The position numbers were made by a program, and so were the translations under genes. The notes beneath the pieces were generated by a model that saw only the letters and a program-made list of their open reading frames with translations, searched no databases and was not told where the DNA came from. Below are positions 55,070 to 64,000 of a stretch of 64,000 nucleotides of DNA, in pieces. Origin of the DNA: Lactobacillus isalae (GTDB lineage: Bacteria; Bacillota; Bacilli; Lactobacillales; Lactobacillaceae). The stretch's first letter is position 1; every line of letters starts with the position of its first letter. The stretch spans positions 1,736,001-1,800,000 of the forward strand of contig NZ_OX443569.1 in assembly GCF_947539375.1 (NCBI RefSeq), read 5' to 3'.

Positions 55070-57700
55070 ATGTCAGTTGTTGTGAAATATATAGATTTAG
55101 ATGATAATTCAGCTGAACTTGCAAGCTCGGGAGAGTTACAAGGAAAAGTAGGAGAAAGAATCGACTATACTACAGGCGATGAAGTTAAGAAATTGTTAGC
55201 TGCGGGTTATGTATTAGTTAATAATTCATTTGATCCAAACAACGAAGCGAATTTTTTTGATCAGGATGCGCAAGAATACAAGCTCACTTTTAAACATGGT
55301 CAAGAAGAAGTAACGGCCGATAATTTGAGTTACGGTTGTCAATTAAAGGATGTTCAAATTAAAGGAAAACAAGTTGTGCATTATACAGGTACGGAAAAAG
55401 AAATTCTCGATAATATATTTGAGGTTACTTTTAATAGAAAAATTATCTATGACAAAGTTACTAAACAAAGAGTTTCAACCAGTGCTTGGCAGCCCGAAAA
55501 GCAATTTTTGCCTTTAGTTGCGACGCCTGCTATCTTAGACTACACTCCCGACAAGGCAGTAATTGGCGGAGAAGCTGCAACAATTCAGAAGCCTAAACAT
55601 GAATACGTAGTTACTTATCTTCCTAATAAGAAAAACGCTAGAAGGCAGAAAGCTGAAATAAAATTTATTGATCTTGATCAAGATAATCGAGAATTAGCTA
55701 GTTCTGGCGAATTAAAGGGAAAACCAGGAAAAGAGATACCTTATAGTACGGCTGAAGTTTTGAAAGAATTGATTAATAAAGGCTATGAAGTTGTTTCTAA
55801 CGGTTTTGATAAAAAAGATGAACAGAAGCCTACTTTTGGAAACAGCAAAGATTACATTCAAACCTTCATTGTTGTCTTAAGACATAAAAAGCAAGCCGTT
55901 AATTCTGATCATCCATTTTCAGAAATTGATCAAAGTCTATATGAAAAAGAAGTTCAGCGAAAGATCAGTTTTTCAGGCCTAACTGATAAGAAATTAGATG
56001 ACATAGTTCAAACAGCTATCTTAAAGCGGAGTTTGACAATTGACTTAGTAACTAAAAAGATCATTCAAGGTCAATTCACTAGTAACTGGCAAAGTAGTGA
56101 AACTTATCTCCCGGTTTCTGTGCCAGTAGTTTCAGGCTACCATGCTAAAACTAAAGAAGTAGCAGCTCGTCCAGTATCAGAGAAAGACGTAAGTGAAGAA
56201 GTTAGATACTATCCAAATGGTTACTTGGTTCCAGTTGATGTAAATCACAATGCGTTTGCTGATATACCTAAAAAACAATTAATTACTAATTCTATTGATC
56301 CAACAAAGGCAGTTTTTCCTAAATTAGAGCTAGAGAATATTGACTTAAAGCCAATTAAAGAAGTAAAAATTGAAGATCCCGGTCAAGATTATGAAGTGCC
56401 ATATCTAATGGTTCACAAATATGTAGCTGTAAATGAAGAGAATCCTCGAAATGAAGTTAGTGCTGCATATTACAGAAGAATTGTAACAGCACGTGTTCAC
56501 TATCAAGGAGCAGGTGAGGAGACACCAACTGATGCGAATCAAACAGTGCGCTGGACCAGAACAGTGACTTATGACGAAGTAAGTAAGCAAGTTATTGATA
56601 ATGGGATGTACACGACTGAATGGATAGCTGATAAAGATATCTTTGAAGCAACGCCAACCCCTGTGGTTAAGGGGTTTTGTGCCAATATTGGCTTGATCGG
56701 CGAACACCCAGTTACAGAAACCGACTTAATGGCAACCGTAACTTATGCTCCCCTTGGAAAAATGATTCCGGTTGACGAGCATGGTAATGAAATTAAAAAT
56801 GCGATGCATTCTCCATACGTTAATGATCCATATGATCCGGTTCGCGTCCTATTTACTGAAGAAGTACCAGAAGTGCAGGGGTATGCTCCAGAACATGATA
56901 CGATTTCTGTTAATGATCCATATACTGATACAAAAGTAGCTTATACCTTAAAGCCACGCTATATACCCGTTAATAGTGAGCATCCATACCGTCCAATTAA
57001 ACCAACGATGTATAGCGTACCAGTTAAGGAGACAATTAAATATCAAGGAGCTGGTAGTCAAACGCCAACTGCTCGCTTGCAAGCAGCAAGATGGACTAGA
57101 ACGTTAACCGTTGATGAAAATACAAGTGAATTAATAGAGAATGGTAAATATACAACTGCCTGGAAAGTTGATAAAAAACAGTATGTTGCAATAAAGACCC
57201 CAGTAATTGATGGCTACCATGCAGATAAGAATATAATAGAAGCAAAAGAAGTGAAAAAAGCTGATCTTGATTTTACGGTAGGCTACAAGATAAATGGTCG
57301 AATTATTCCAGTAGATTCTAAAGGAAATCTGCTCTCAGATGTTGCACAGCCCTTATATGTAACCGATCCAGATGATGCAACAAAGGTACTGCAGAACCAG
57401 GGAGTACCTAGAATAATGAATTATGTTCCAGAGCAAGAATCAGTTATGATTAGGGATGCTAACAAAGATACAAAAGTTAAATATTATACTTTTAATGAGT
57501 GGAGCGAATTAAAGACAAGACGCCAAAAAGTAGAGCAAAAGGGAGAAAATTTAAAAACAGAACAGCCAAAAGAAAACAAAAATTTTAATAAAAAAAGCGA
57601 TGATAAAGTTGAAGAAAAACTAGAAAAAACTTATGAAAAAGAAATAAAATCAAGTAAAAAAGATACTGGTCTAAAATCTATGTTTTCTTGGCTTAAATAG
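55070..57700 (+). CDS. MucBP-repeat protein without signal peptide or anchor
   Basis: An 876-residue protein made of mucin-binding-type repeats. The short MucBP kind opens at residue 4 (VVKYIDLDDNSAELASSGEL) and near 195 (EIKFIDLDQDNRELASSGEL). The larger B2-like kind recurs near 476 (VHYQGAGEETPTD) and 656 (IKYQGAGSQTPTA), each with a WTRT motif. The start at 55070 has GAGGGA upstream and its own promoter. There is no secretion signal, no LPxTG and no membrane segment; the end is a lysine- and glutamate-rich coil. It may be a degenerate relative of the adhesin next door, or be exported another way. Confidence 0.75.
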   Translation: MSVVVKYIDLDDNSAELASSGELQGKVGERIDYTTGDEVKKLLAAGYVLVNNSFDPNNEANFFDQDAQEYKLTFKHGQEEVTADNLSYGCQLKDVQIKGKQVVHYTGTEKEILDNIFEVTFNRKIIYDKVTKQRVSTSAWQPEKQFLPLVATPAILDYTPDKAVIGGEAATIQKPKHEYVVTYLPNKKNARRQKAEIKFIDLDQDNRELASSGELKGKPGKEIPYSTAEVLKELINKGYEVVSNGFDKKDEQKPTFGNSKDYIQTFIVVLRHKKQAVNSDHPFSEIDQSLYEKEVQRKISFSGLTDKKLDDIVQTAILKRSLTIDLVTKKIIQGQFTSNWQSSETYLPVSVPVVSGYHAKTKEVAARPVSEKDVSEEVRYYPNGYLVPVDVNHNAFADIPKKQLITNSIDPTKAVFPKLELENIDLKPIKEVKIEDPGQDYEVPYLMVHKYVAVNEENPRNEVSAAYYRRIVTARVHYQGAGEETPTDANQTVRWTRTVTYDEVSKQVIDNGMYTTEWIADKDIFEATPTPVVKGFCANIGLIGEHPVTETDLMATVTYAPLGKMIPVDEHGNEIKNAMHSPYVNDPYDPVRVLFTEEVPEVQGYAPEHDTISVNDPYTDTKVAYTLKPRYIPVNSEHPYRPIKPTMYSVPVKETIKYQGAGSQTPTARLQAARWTRTLTVDENTSELIENGKYTTAWKVDKKQYVAIKTPVIDGYHADKNIIEAKEVKKADLDFTVGYKINGRIIPVDSKGNLLSDVAQPLYVTDPDDATKVLQNQGVPRIMNYVPEQESVMIRDANKDTKVKYYTFNEWSELKTRRQKVEQKGENLKTEQPKENKNFNKKSDDKVEEKLEKTYEKEIKSSKKDTGLKSMFSWLK

Positions 57701-57737
57701 TTATATAACAAATCTAGTCTAAATTTTTGTTATATAA
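57701..57737 (+). terminator. Hairpin after the MucBP gene
   Basis: Perfect 12-bp stem TTATATAACAAA (57701-57712) with TTTGTTATATAA (57726-57737), starting just after the stop codon. AT-only stem, so a modest terminator. Confidence 0.6.
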
Positions 57738-57750
57738 AAAATAAATTAAG

Positions 57751-57789
57751 ACGTTATTTCTGTACTTATATAGAAATAGCGTTTTTTTA
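57751..57789 (+). terminator. Terminator upstream of the adhesin gene
   Basis: ACGTTATTTCT with AGAAATAGCGT, one G-T pair, then T residues. The remaining 300 bases to 58096 are AT-rich with no gene seen. Confidence 0.8.
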
Positions 57790-58096
57790 TTAGTGGGAGT
57801 ATAGATGCTTAAAATTTAAATTTAAAGGGTGATAAAATAACAATTTAATATTTCTAACAATTTAATGCATAAAAAAATATATAAGAATCGAATATTATTC
57901 ATAAAATATACATATTTTTTTGCATAAGAAAGCAACCAAAACCCATATAAAAAGCAACTGAAGAGAGAATATGCTAAATTAAATAACTTTCATCCCTATT
58001 TTTGGAATAAAAAATATTTGTTATAATAACACTAACATTTAGATAGTATGATTCAAATATGTGATTATATGAAAACAAATGGAGGGAAAAATAGAG

Positions 58097-61000
58097 ATGT
58101 TATCTAAGAATAACTACCAAGAACGCTTAAGAAAAATGGATGATAAGCAACAACGTTTTTCAATCCGTAAATTCTCTGTTGGTGCAGCTTCTGTGCTAGT
58201 TGGTACAGCTATTTTGAGTATGCAAAGTGCTCAAACTGTACATGCTGATGCAGTTACTGATAAAGATACAACTGATGTGACAACAAAAAATAGTGATCAA
58301 AATAACCAAGAAACTTATAATAAAGTTGTCTCAGAAGATCAAAATAACGCTGTTAAGTCTTCAAATACTAATATGGAGAGTCAAGATAGCAAGGTTGCTT
58401 CTTTTAGTGTGCCCAAAAATGAAGGAACATTTGTAGAAGCTCCAGTAACTGCAACTTGGTCAGCAGGTACTACTGAAGATAAAGCAGATAATCAAACAGC
58501 TGAAACTAAGTCTTCAAATACTGCAAATACAAATGAAGAAGTTAAGACTGAAACAGTAAAAGATAACAATACTGAAAAGCAAACTAATATCGCTTCAGCA
58601 CAAGAAAATAACAAATTAGCAGAAACTAAAGTAGCCGATACTCAAGCAAAAACTAACACTGCTCAGGCAACTACTGATAACAAAAATGCAGTTAAAACTA
58701 CTGAAGATGATGCAACTATCCAAACAGCTTCTGTAAATACTGCAACTTTAAATACTACTAATGCTTCAAATGCAACGCTATTTTCAGCTAGCGCATTAAG
58801 TGAAAGCAAACTTCAAGCAGTTACTCCACGTGCAAGTTCAGCTACTAATGATACTCAAGCTAAAAACAATAATTATAAGCTTGTAACTAATGCAAACGCG
58901 CTTCAACAAGCAATTAATAGTGGAGTAGCCGGAGTTAACATTGATAGAAGTATTGATGCTTCTAACGTTGACTTAGCAATTAACAATACTTTTGCTATTG
59001 TTGGTATTAATGATGCAGCTGCTCTTAACCTAGGACAAAAATCTCTTAATAATTCCGGTAACTTAACGCTTCAAGACATTACTATCAATGGTTCTATTTC
59101 TGGTAATGGTACTGTAAACATTAAGGGTAATGTTACTTCTAATGTGAACAGTATTAATTCTTCTGTTCCAACTCAGGACCAATATAACGCTCAAAATTAT
59201 ACTGGTAATAGAAATAACTTTAAGAATTCAAACATTGCTGGTAGAAGTGTAAACCTTGAAAAGGGTGCATCTTTAACAGTTAATAGTACTGAGATTAACG
59301 ATGGTATTAACTTAACTGATGGTGGGACTGTTAATGTTGGCGATAATGCTACTTTAAACGTTAACTTAACTAATGCTTCAACTACTGCAACGCGTTATCA
59401 CACAGCTGGTGTGTTCGCCAAAAATAGCGGTAACTTTATTACTGGTTATAAGTCAAACGTTAACTTTAATACCGGCTTAGGACAAGCTATTGCTATGGGA
59501 GCTACTCGTCCTACTACCACTGATGCCGATACATTTGGTGGATATGGTGCTCGTTCAAGAAATGACGGACCAACTCTAGTTCGTCTTGGAGATTCATCAA
59601 CTTTCAATTTCACTGGTCGTGACGGTATTATCTTAGGTAATAATGCTAACTTTATTTCTGGTGAAAATTCAAACGTTCACTTTGAAAACAAAGGTCGCGG
59701 TGTTGCTTTAGACTTTGCTGCTAACTCAAATATTGAAATTTCTAAGCATTCAAATACTTATTTCCACTCTGTTGGTAAAACTGGCAATTCAGGTAGCTTT
59801 AGTGGATATAACTACATTGGAGTTAATGAAGGTGGAAATATTACTATTGATGAATATGCCACTTTCCGTGTGATTCTTGAAGGTCGTAATAATAATAATT
59901 ACGATGATGTAATTACATTAGATTCTCAAAATGCAAATACTAATGCAGCATTTACTTCTAAGACTGGTGCAATTGTCGATATCCGTGATGATAATACCAA
60001 CTTTTATGCTGAATTAATTTCATTCCCATTAGGTTCATCTAACACTAGAATTGATATTCATGATCCATTAATGCTTAACTTACAGCGTTACTCAAGTGGT
60101 GGTCCAACTACTGGTTGGATGCCAATTGGTGGTGATATGATCAATACAACATCAAACCAATATACTGCTAACTTAATTTATATGAGTAGTAATAAAGGTG
60201 TATTTAGTGTAGATGGCACTGATTATGTTGTTTATCAAAAAATTAAATCTGATGGTTCTAAGCAAATTTGGTTAAACGTTAATGGCGTTAATATTCCAAT
60301 GAATGGATTCCAAACTAAAGATATTTGGAATAACCAGGCAAACCCTGATGTTTCAATCAAGGGTAACGACTTAACTAGTGGAATTAAAGCCAATCAAGTT
60401 CATAACTATGACGGTACCCCATTAACTGGTAAGGATGCACCATACTATGGTATTTCTACTCAACGTGCTAGTCACCAAATTTGGTTCCCACATAGAACTC
60501 AAATGGAAGTAGTTGGTAGCCACAATAATACTATTAAGTATGTTGATGAAGATGGTAACCAATTATTTGAGGATAAAACTCAAAATCTTAATTTAACTCG
60601 TAGACTTACTCTTGATATTACTGATGATAAGATTGAAGAAATTCAACAATATGCTTTATCACACAATGCTGATGAAACCTTAGAGTACATTAAGAATGCA
60701 CAAGGCGTAAGCGAAGATTCTGGTTGGATTTATACTGATGATCAAGGTAACGTAGTTACTAATCCATACGCTGAAGTTGTTTCTCCAGTTAAGGATGGTT
60801 ATACTGCTTCAATTGAATCTTCAAATGTTCCTGGAATCACTGAAGGAGCAAATGGTACTTCTGTAACTGCTAAATTACAATACAAAGAAGAACTTGTTCA
60901 AAACGGTGAGTTATCAAACAACTATAAGCAAAATGGAATTAGTGCAATTTTACCTGACAACTATGAAACTGTAGTTGTTTATAAAAAAGCAAAAGAAGTA

Positions 61001-64000
61001 AAAGATACTCTTAAATTCTACGACGATACAACTAAGTCATACATTACTGACATTGCTGATCAAACTGCAACTGGTAAAGAAAACGATGATGTTAACTTTA
61101 AAGATGGTGCAAGTACAGTAAAATCATTAGAAGATCAAGGCTACAAGTTTGTTAACGTAACAAACGGTACTCCAGATGATAGTAATGCAACTGTTTTAGA
61201 TGGTAGCTCATTTAGTGATGTTGATTTTGGTAAATTTGGAAAAGATGGAAAAACTTTTGTTGTTCACTTAATTCATAACCAAATTCCAGTTGGTCCTGAT
61301 AGCCCTGATAAACATGGTGTTGATCCAGATCAGATTAAACAAATTTATACTTCTACGCTTCACTACAAGGACAATGCAGGCAATACTTTAAGTAGTGATC
61401 AACAACAAACTTCAACTTGGACTCGTACTGTTACTGTTGATGAAGTGACTAATGAAGTTATAAGTGGCGGTCAATATGACACTAATTGGACTTTAAACGA
61501 TACTGATAATAAGTATAACGACTTTACTGTTCCAGTAATTAAAGGCTATGTTGCTAGAAAGACTACTAACAATGGAGTGGCTGTAAGTGCAGTTGTTGCA
61601 GGTCAAAATAAAGTTCAACAAAATCTTGAAGATACTGTTGTTTATGACAAGGTAGGTAAGATTGTTCCGGTTGATCCAAGTGGCAATCCTATTCCAGATG
61701 CTCCAACACCAATTTATCCAAATGATCCAACCGATCCAACTAAGGTAAAACCAGATCAACCAGTTCCAAATGTTCCGGGTTACATGCCAGTAGATCCAAC
61801 TCCAATAACTCCAGAAGATCCAACAAAGGATACTCCAGTTCCTTACACCAAAGATCCAGTAAAGGCTGGCTTTACAGTTCAATATATTGATCAAGATGAT
61901 GACAACAGTGTAATTAAGTCTGATGAAGTAAACGGTAATATTGGCGATAAGATCAATTACACTACTAATGATTCAATTTCTGATTTAGTAAACAAGGGTT
62001 ACATTCTTGTAACTGATGGCTTTACTGGTCAAGCAGGGGATGACTTTACTGCTGATAATAATGGTCAAGTTTACAAAGTTGTCTTCAAACACGGTACTCG
62101 TCCAGTAACTCCAGATAATCCAGCAGATCCAAACAAGCCAGTTGATCCAGATCATCCAAATACACCAACTCCAAGTAATCCAAACTTGAGCAAGACAGAC
62201 TTGCAAAAGACAATTACTCGTACAGTTGAATACAAGTATGCAGATGGTACGCAAGCACATGAACCAGTTAAGCAAGAATTAACATTTACTGGTGAAGGGA
62301 CAATCGACTTAGTAACTGGTAACTTAGTAACAGTTGATAAAGACGGTAACGTTACTAGCCAAAATGGTAAGATTACTTGGAACCACGATAGTCAAGACTT
62401 CAATGCAATTCCTGCAATCGATCACACTGGTTACTACATTTCAGGTATTAATCAAAACAATTCAACAGCTAATGTTGATGGTCAAACAGGTGCTGTAGGT
62501 GCTGAAACAGTAACTCCAAATAGTCAAAATGGAAATATTGTAATTACTTTGACTAAGAATCCGGATGTTCCAGTAGCTGCACAAGGCTCAATTACTTATA
62601 TCGACGACACTACTGGTCAAACTATTGAAAGTGCAAACTTTGCAGGTAGTGTTGGTCAAAAGATTAACTACACTACTGCTGACAGCATCAAGAACTGGGA
62701 AGCTAAGGGATACAACTTAGTATCTAATAACTTCAAGGATGGCGAAGAAGTATTTACTGATGGTAAGAACGCATTTGAAGTACACTTAGTACATGCCACT
62801 ACTCCTGTAACACCTGAAAATCCAGGCAAGCCAGGTGAACCAGTAAATCCATCTGACCCAGATGATCCTCATACTTATCCAGATAACTATGTTCCAGAAG
62901 AATTAACTAAGACTGTAACTCGTGATGTAACTTACGTTTACGCAGACGGAAGCCAAGCAGAAGCTCCAGTACATCAAGAAGTTAAGTTTACTGGTAATGG
63001 TTACCTTGACTTAGTAACTGGTGAATACGTAACTGTTGATAACAATGGTAAGATCACTGGTAAGGGCCAAATTAACTGGACTCCAGAAAATGCAAACTTT
63101 GATGCAACTAAGTCAATTGATACTTCTAAGTACCAAATCATTGGTATTAAAGAAAACAATACTACTGCAAATGTAGATCAAACTACTGGTGTTGTTGCAG
63201 GTGAAACAGTAACTCAAAACAGTAATAATAGTTCAGTTGTAATCACTTTAGCTAACAAGCCAGCTCCAGCTAAAGATCAAAGAGCTAAAGTTCAATACAT
63301 TGATCTTGATGATAACAACAAGGTAATGTCTGAATCTGGTGAATTGACTGGTAAGGCCGGCGAAAGAATTAGCTACTCAACTGCTGATGAAATTGCTAAA
63401 TACTTGAGTCAAAATTACGTTCTTGCAGAAGATGGATTTAGTAATAATCCAATTTTTGATAACGATGACGACAATGAACAAGTATTTAAAGTTACTTTCC
63501 ACCATAAACAAGTTCCAGTTAACCCAGATACTCCAGATAAGCATGGTGTGGATCCAAGTGAAGTAGAGAAGTCCGTTAAGGAAAGAGTTCATTATGAAGG
63601 TGCAGGAGATAAGACTCCAGCTGATAATGTTCAAACTTCTAAGTGGACTAGAACTGTAACTGTTGATGCAGTAACTGGTAAGGTAATTGAAAATGGTCAA
63701 TACACCACTGATTGGTCAATTGCTAAGGGTGAAAAGACTGTTTACGATCAAGTTAATACACCAGTAGTTGATGGTTACCATGCTGATAAGAGAGAAGTTC
63801 CTGCTACTGCAGTAACGCAAGACGATATTGATGTAGTAGTAACTTACAAACCAAACGGTAAGATTATTCCTACTGACCCAAGTGGCAATCCAATTCCAGA
63901 TGTACCAACCCCAACTTATCCAACTGATCCAAAGGACCCAACTAAGGTAGTGCCAGATGAACCAGTACCAGAAATTCCAGGCATGATTCCAAGTACACCA
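58097..64000 (+). CDS. Giant YSIRK adhesin with MucBP/Mub-type repeats, 3' end beyond window
   Basis: Open for 1968 codons to the right edge without a stop. GGAGGG lies 10 nt before the ATG. The signal peptide has the YSIRK motif (FSIRKFSVGAASVLVGTAIL, residues 17-36) and likely cleavage after HADA near residue 55. Residues 55-255 are Thr/Asn/Gln/Lys-rich. Residues 260-810 resemble a beta-helix adhesive domain, full of short Asn/Gly turns. From about 810 there are MucBP repeats (near 813, 1257, 1495 and 1730, pattern YIDxDD) alternating with B2-like repeats (near 1084, 1374, 1608, 1827), joined by Pro/Asp linkers. A cell-wall LPxTG anchor is expected beyond the window. It should bind mucus or host glycans. 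Confidence 0.9.
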   Translation, partial: MLSKNNYQERLRKMDDKQQRFSIRKFSVGAASVLVGTAILSMQSAQTVHADAVTDKDTTDVTTKNSDQNNQETYNKVVSEDQNNAVKSSNTNMESQDSKVASFSVPKNEGTFVEAPVTATWSAGTTEDKADNQTAETKSSNTANTNEEVKTETVKDNNTEKQTNIASAQENNKLAETKVADTQAKTNTAQATTDNKNAVKTTEDDATIQTASVNTATLNTTNASNATLFSASALSESKLQAVTPRASSATNDTQAKNNNYKLVTNANALQQAINSGVAGVNIDRSIDASNVDLAINNTFAIVGINDAAALNLGQKSLNNSGNLTLQDITINGSISGNGTVNIKGNVTSNVNSINSSVPTQDQYNAQNYTGNRNNFKNSNIAGRSVNLEKGASLTVNSTEINDGINLTDGGTVNVGDNATLNVNLTNASTTATRYHTAGVFAKNSGNFITGYKSNVNFNTGLGQAIAMGATRPTTTDADTFGGYGARSRNDGPTLVRLGDSSTFNFTGRDGIILGNNANFISGENSNVHFENKGRGVALDFAANSNIEISKHSNTYFHSVGKTGNSGSFSGYNYIGVNEGGNITIDEYATFRVILEGRNNNNYDDVITLDSQNANTNAAFTSKTGAIVDIRDDNTNFYAELISFPLGSSNTRIDIHDPLMLNLQRYSSGGPTTGWMPIGGDMINTTSNQYTANLIYMSSNKGVFSVDGTDYVVYQKIKSDGSKQIWLNVNGVNIPMNGFQTKDIWNNQANPDVSIKGNDLTSGIKANQVHNYDGTPLTGKDAPYYGISTQRASHQIWFPHRTQMEVVGSHNNTIKYVDEDGNQLFEDKTQNLNLTRRLTLDITDDKIEEIQQYALSHNADETLEYIKNAQGVSEDSGWIYTDDQGNVVTNPYAEVVSPVKDGYTASIESSNVPGITEGANGTSVTAKLQYKEELVQNGELSNNYKQNGISAILPDNYETVVVYKKAKEVKDTLKFYDDTTKSYITDIADQTATGKENDDVNFKDGASTVKSLEDQGYKFVNVTNGTPDDSNATVLDGSSFSDVDFGKFGKDGKTFVVHLIHNQIPVGPDSPDKHGVDPDQIKQIYTSTLHYKDNAGNTLSSDQQQTSTWTRTVTVDEVTNEVISGGQYDTNWTLNDTDNKYNDFTVPVIKGYVARKTTNNGVAVSAVVAGQNKVQQNLEDTVVYDKVGKIVPVDPSGNPIPDAPTPIYPNDPTDPTKVKPDQPVPNVPGYMPVDPTPITPEDPTKDTPVPYTKDPVKAGFTVQYIDQDDDNSVIKSDEVNGNIGDKINYTTNDSISDLVNKGYILVTDGFTGQAGDDFTADNNGQVYKVVFKHGTRPVTPDNPADPNKPVDPDHPNTPTPSNPNLSKTDLQKTITRTVEYKYADGTQAHEPVKQELTFTGEGTIDLVTGNLVTVDKDGNVTSQNGKITWNHDSQDFNAIPAIDHTGYYISGINQNNSTANVDGQTGAVGAETVTPNSQNGNIVITLTKNPDVPVAAQGSITYIDDTTGQTIESANFAGSVGQKINYTTADSIKNWEAKGYNLVSNNFKDGEEVFTDGKNAFEVHLVHATTPVTPENPGKPGEPVNPSDPDDPHTYPDNYVPEELTKTVTRDVTYVYADGSQAEAPVHQEVKFTGNGYLDLVTGEYVTVDNNGKITGKGQINWTPENANFDATKSIDTSKYQIIGIKENNTTANVDQTTGVVAGETVTQNSNNSSVVITLANKPAPAKDQRAKVQYIDLDDNNKVMSESGELTGKAGERISYSTADEIAKYLSQNYVLAEDGFSNNPIFDNDDDNEQVFKVTFHHKQVPVNPDTPDKHGVDPSEVEKSVKERVHYEGAGDKTPADNVQTSKWTRTVTVDAVTGKVIENGQYTTDWSIAKGEKTVYDQVNTPVVDGYHADKREVPATAVTQDDIDVVVTYKPNGKIIPTDPSGNPIPDVPTPTYPTDPKDPTKVVPDEPVPEIPGMIPSTP

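Noticed and set aside
61493-63700. Trp-rich minus-strand frames opposite the adhesin
   Set aside because: They are shadows of the proline/aspartate linkers (CCA codons read as TGG on the other strand) with no start signals.
59000-64000. CRISPR or tandem DNA repeats in the adhesin
   Set aside because: The periodicity is protein-level repeats in an open frame, with variable DNA and no unique spacers.

Overview
The window is AT-rich, low-GC Firmicute chromosome. The gene order dnaN - yaaA - recF - gyrB - gyrA - rpsF - ssb - rpsR places it just downstream of the replication origin. A D-lactate dehydrogenase, DUF975 and DUF3278 proteins, YSIRK/MucBP adhesins and the general codon use point to a host-associated Lactobacillus of the johnsonii/gasseri group. 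That assignment is inference from gene content; no 16S rRNA gene is present.

Layout. 1-13.0 kb is conserved replication and translation core: the 3' end of dnaN, yaaA, recF, gyrBA, the rpsF-ssb-rpsR operon, a CorA-type transporter, then gdpP-rplI-dnaB. 13-26.5 kb is mixed metabolic and membrane genes: a ROK fructokinase, a DUF2974 lipase-like protein, an unclassified glycoside-hydrolase-like protein with a cre site and a palindromic operator, and MgtC. Here two near-identical tRNA-Thr(AGT) genes bracket a self-contained HTH/DUF3278 pair. Further on are a GNAT protein, a PlsC-like acyltransferase, an SDR-like protein, a complete IS3-family element lying inside a transcription terminator, DUF975, HAD and DegV.

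26.6-41.9 kb is the accessory region and the most interesting part. It holds two parallel RiPP (ribosomally made, modified peptide) loci. Locus A (26.6-33.0 kb) has two Rgg-type regulators, a 15-residue hydrophobic micro-ORF, a 36-residue Cys/Ser/Thr-tailed lanthipeptide precursor, a LanKC/LanL-type lanthionine synthetase with all three zinc ligands, and a convergent ABC exporter. Locus B (36.7-41.9 kb) has three micro-ORFs, a 50-residue precursor, an MvdD-like ATP-grasp ligase (graspetide type), an ABC exporter, three more micro-ORFs on the opposite strand and a third Rgg regulator. In both loci a hairpin terminator separates precursor from enzyme. Several micro-ORF peptides resemble one another across loci, suggesting one family of short-peptide pheromones read by the Rgg proteins. 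Between the loci lie a TetM-like ribosomal-protection GTPase, a possible small RNA and a ClC channel.

42-55 kb is ordinary accessory and housekeeping: an MFS transporter, CsbD and GlsB stress proteins, exonuclease III, a PLD-helicase-DUF3427 protein with a coupled leader peptide and DnaA-box-like sites, a DUF915 lipoprotein, an AI-2E family permease, a flavoprotein disulfide reductase, CBS-less IMP dehydrogenase, an SGNH hydrolase and D-LDH. 55-64 kb encodes two MucBP-repeat proteins: one with neither signal peptide nor anchor, and a very large YSIRK adhesin that runs off the right edge.

All functional names come from reading motifs and family resemblance by eye; no database search was possible.
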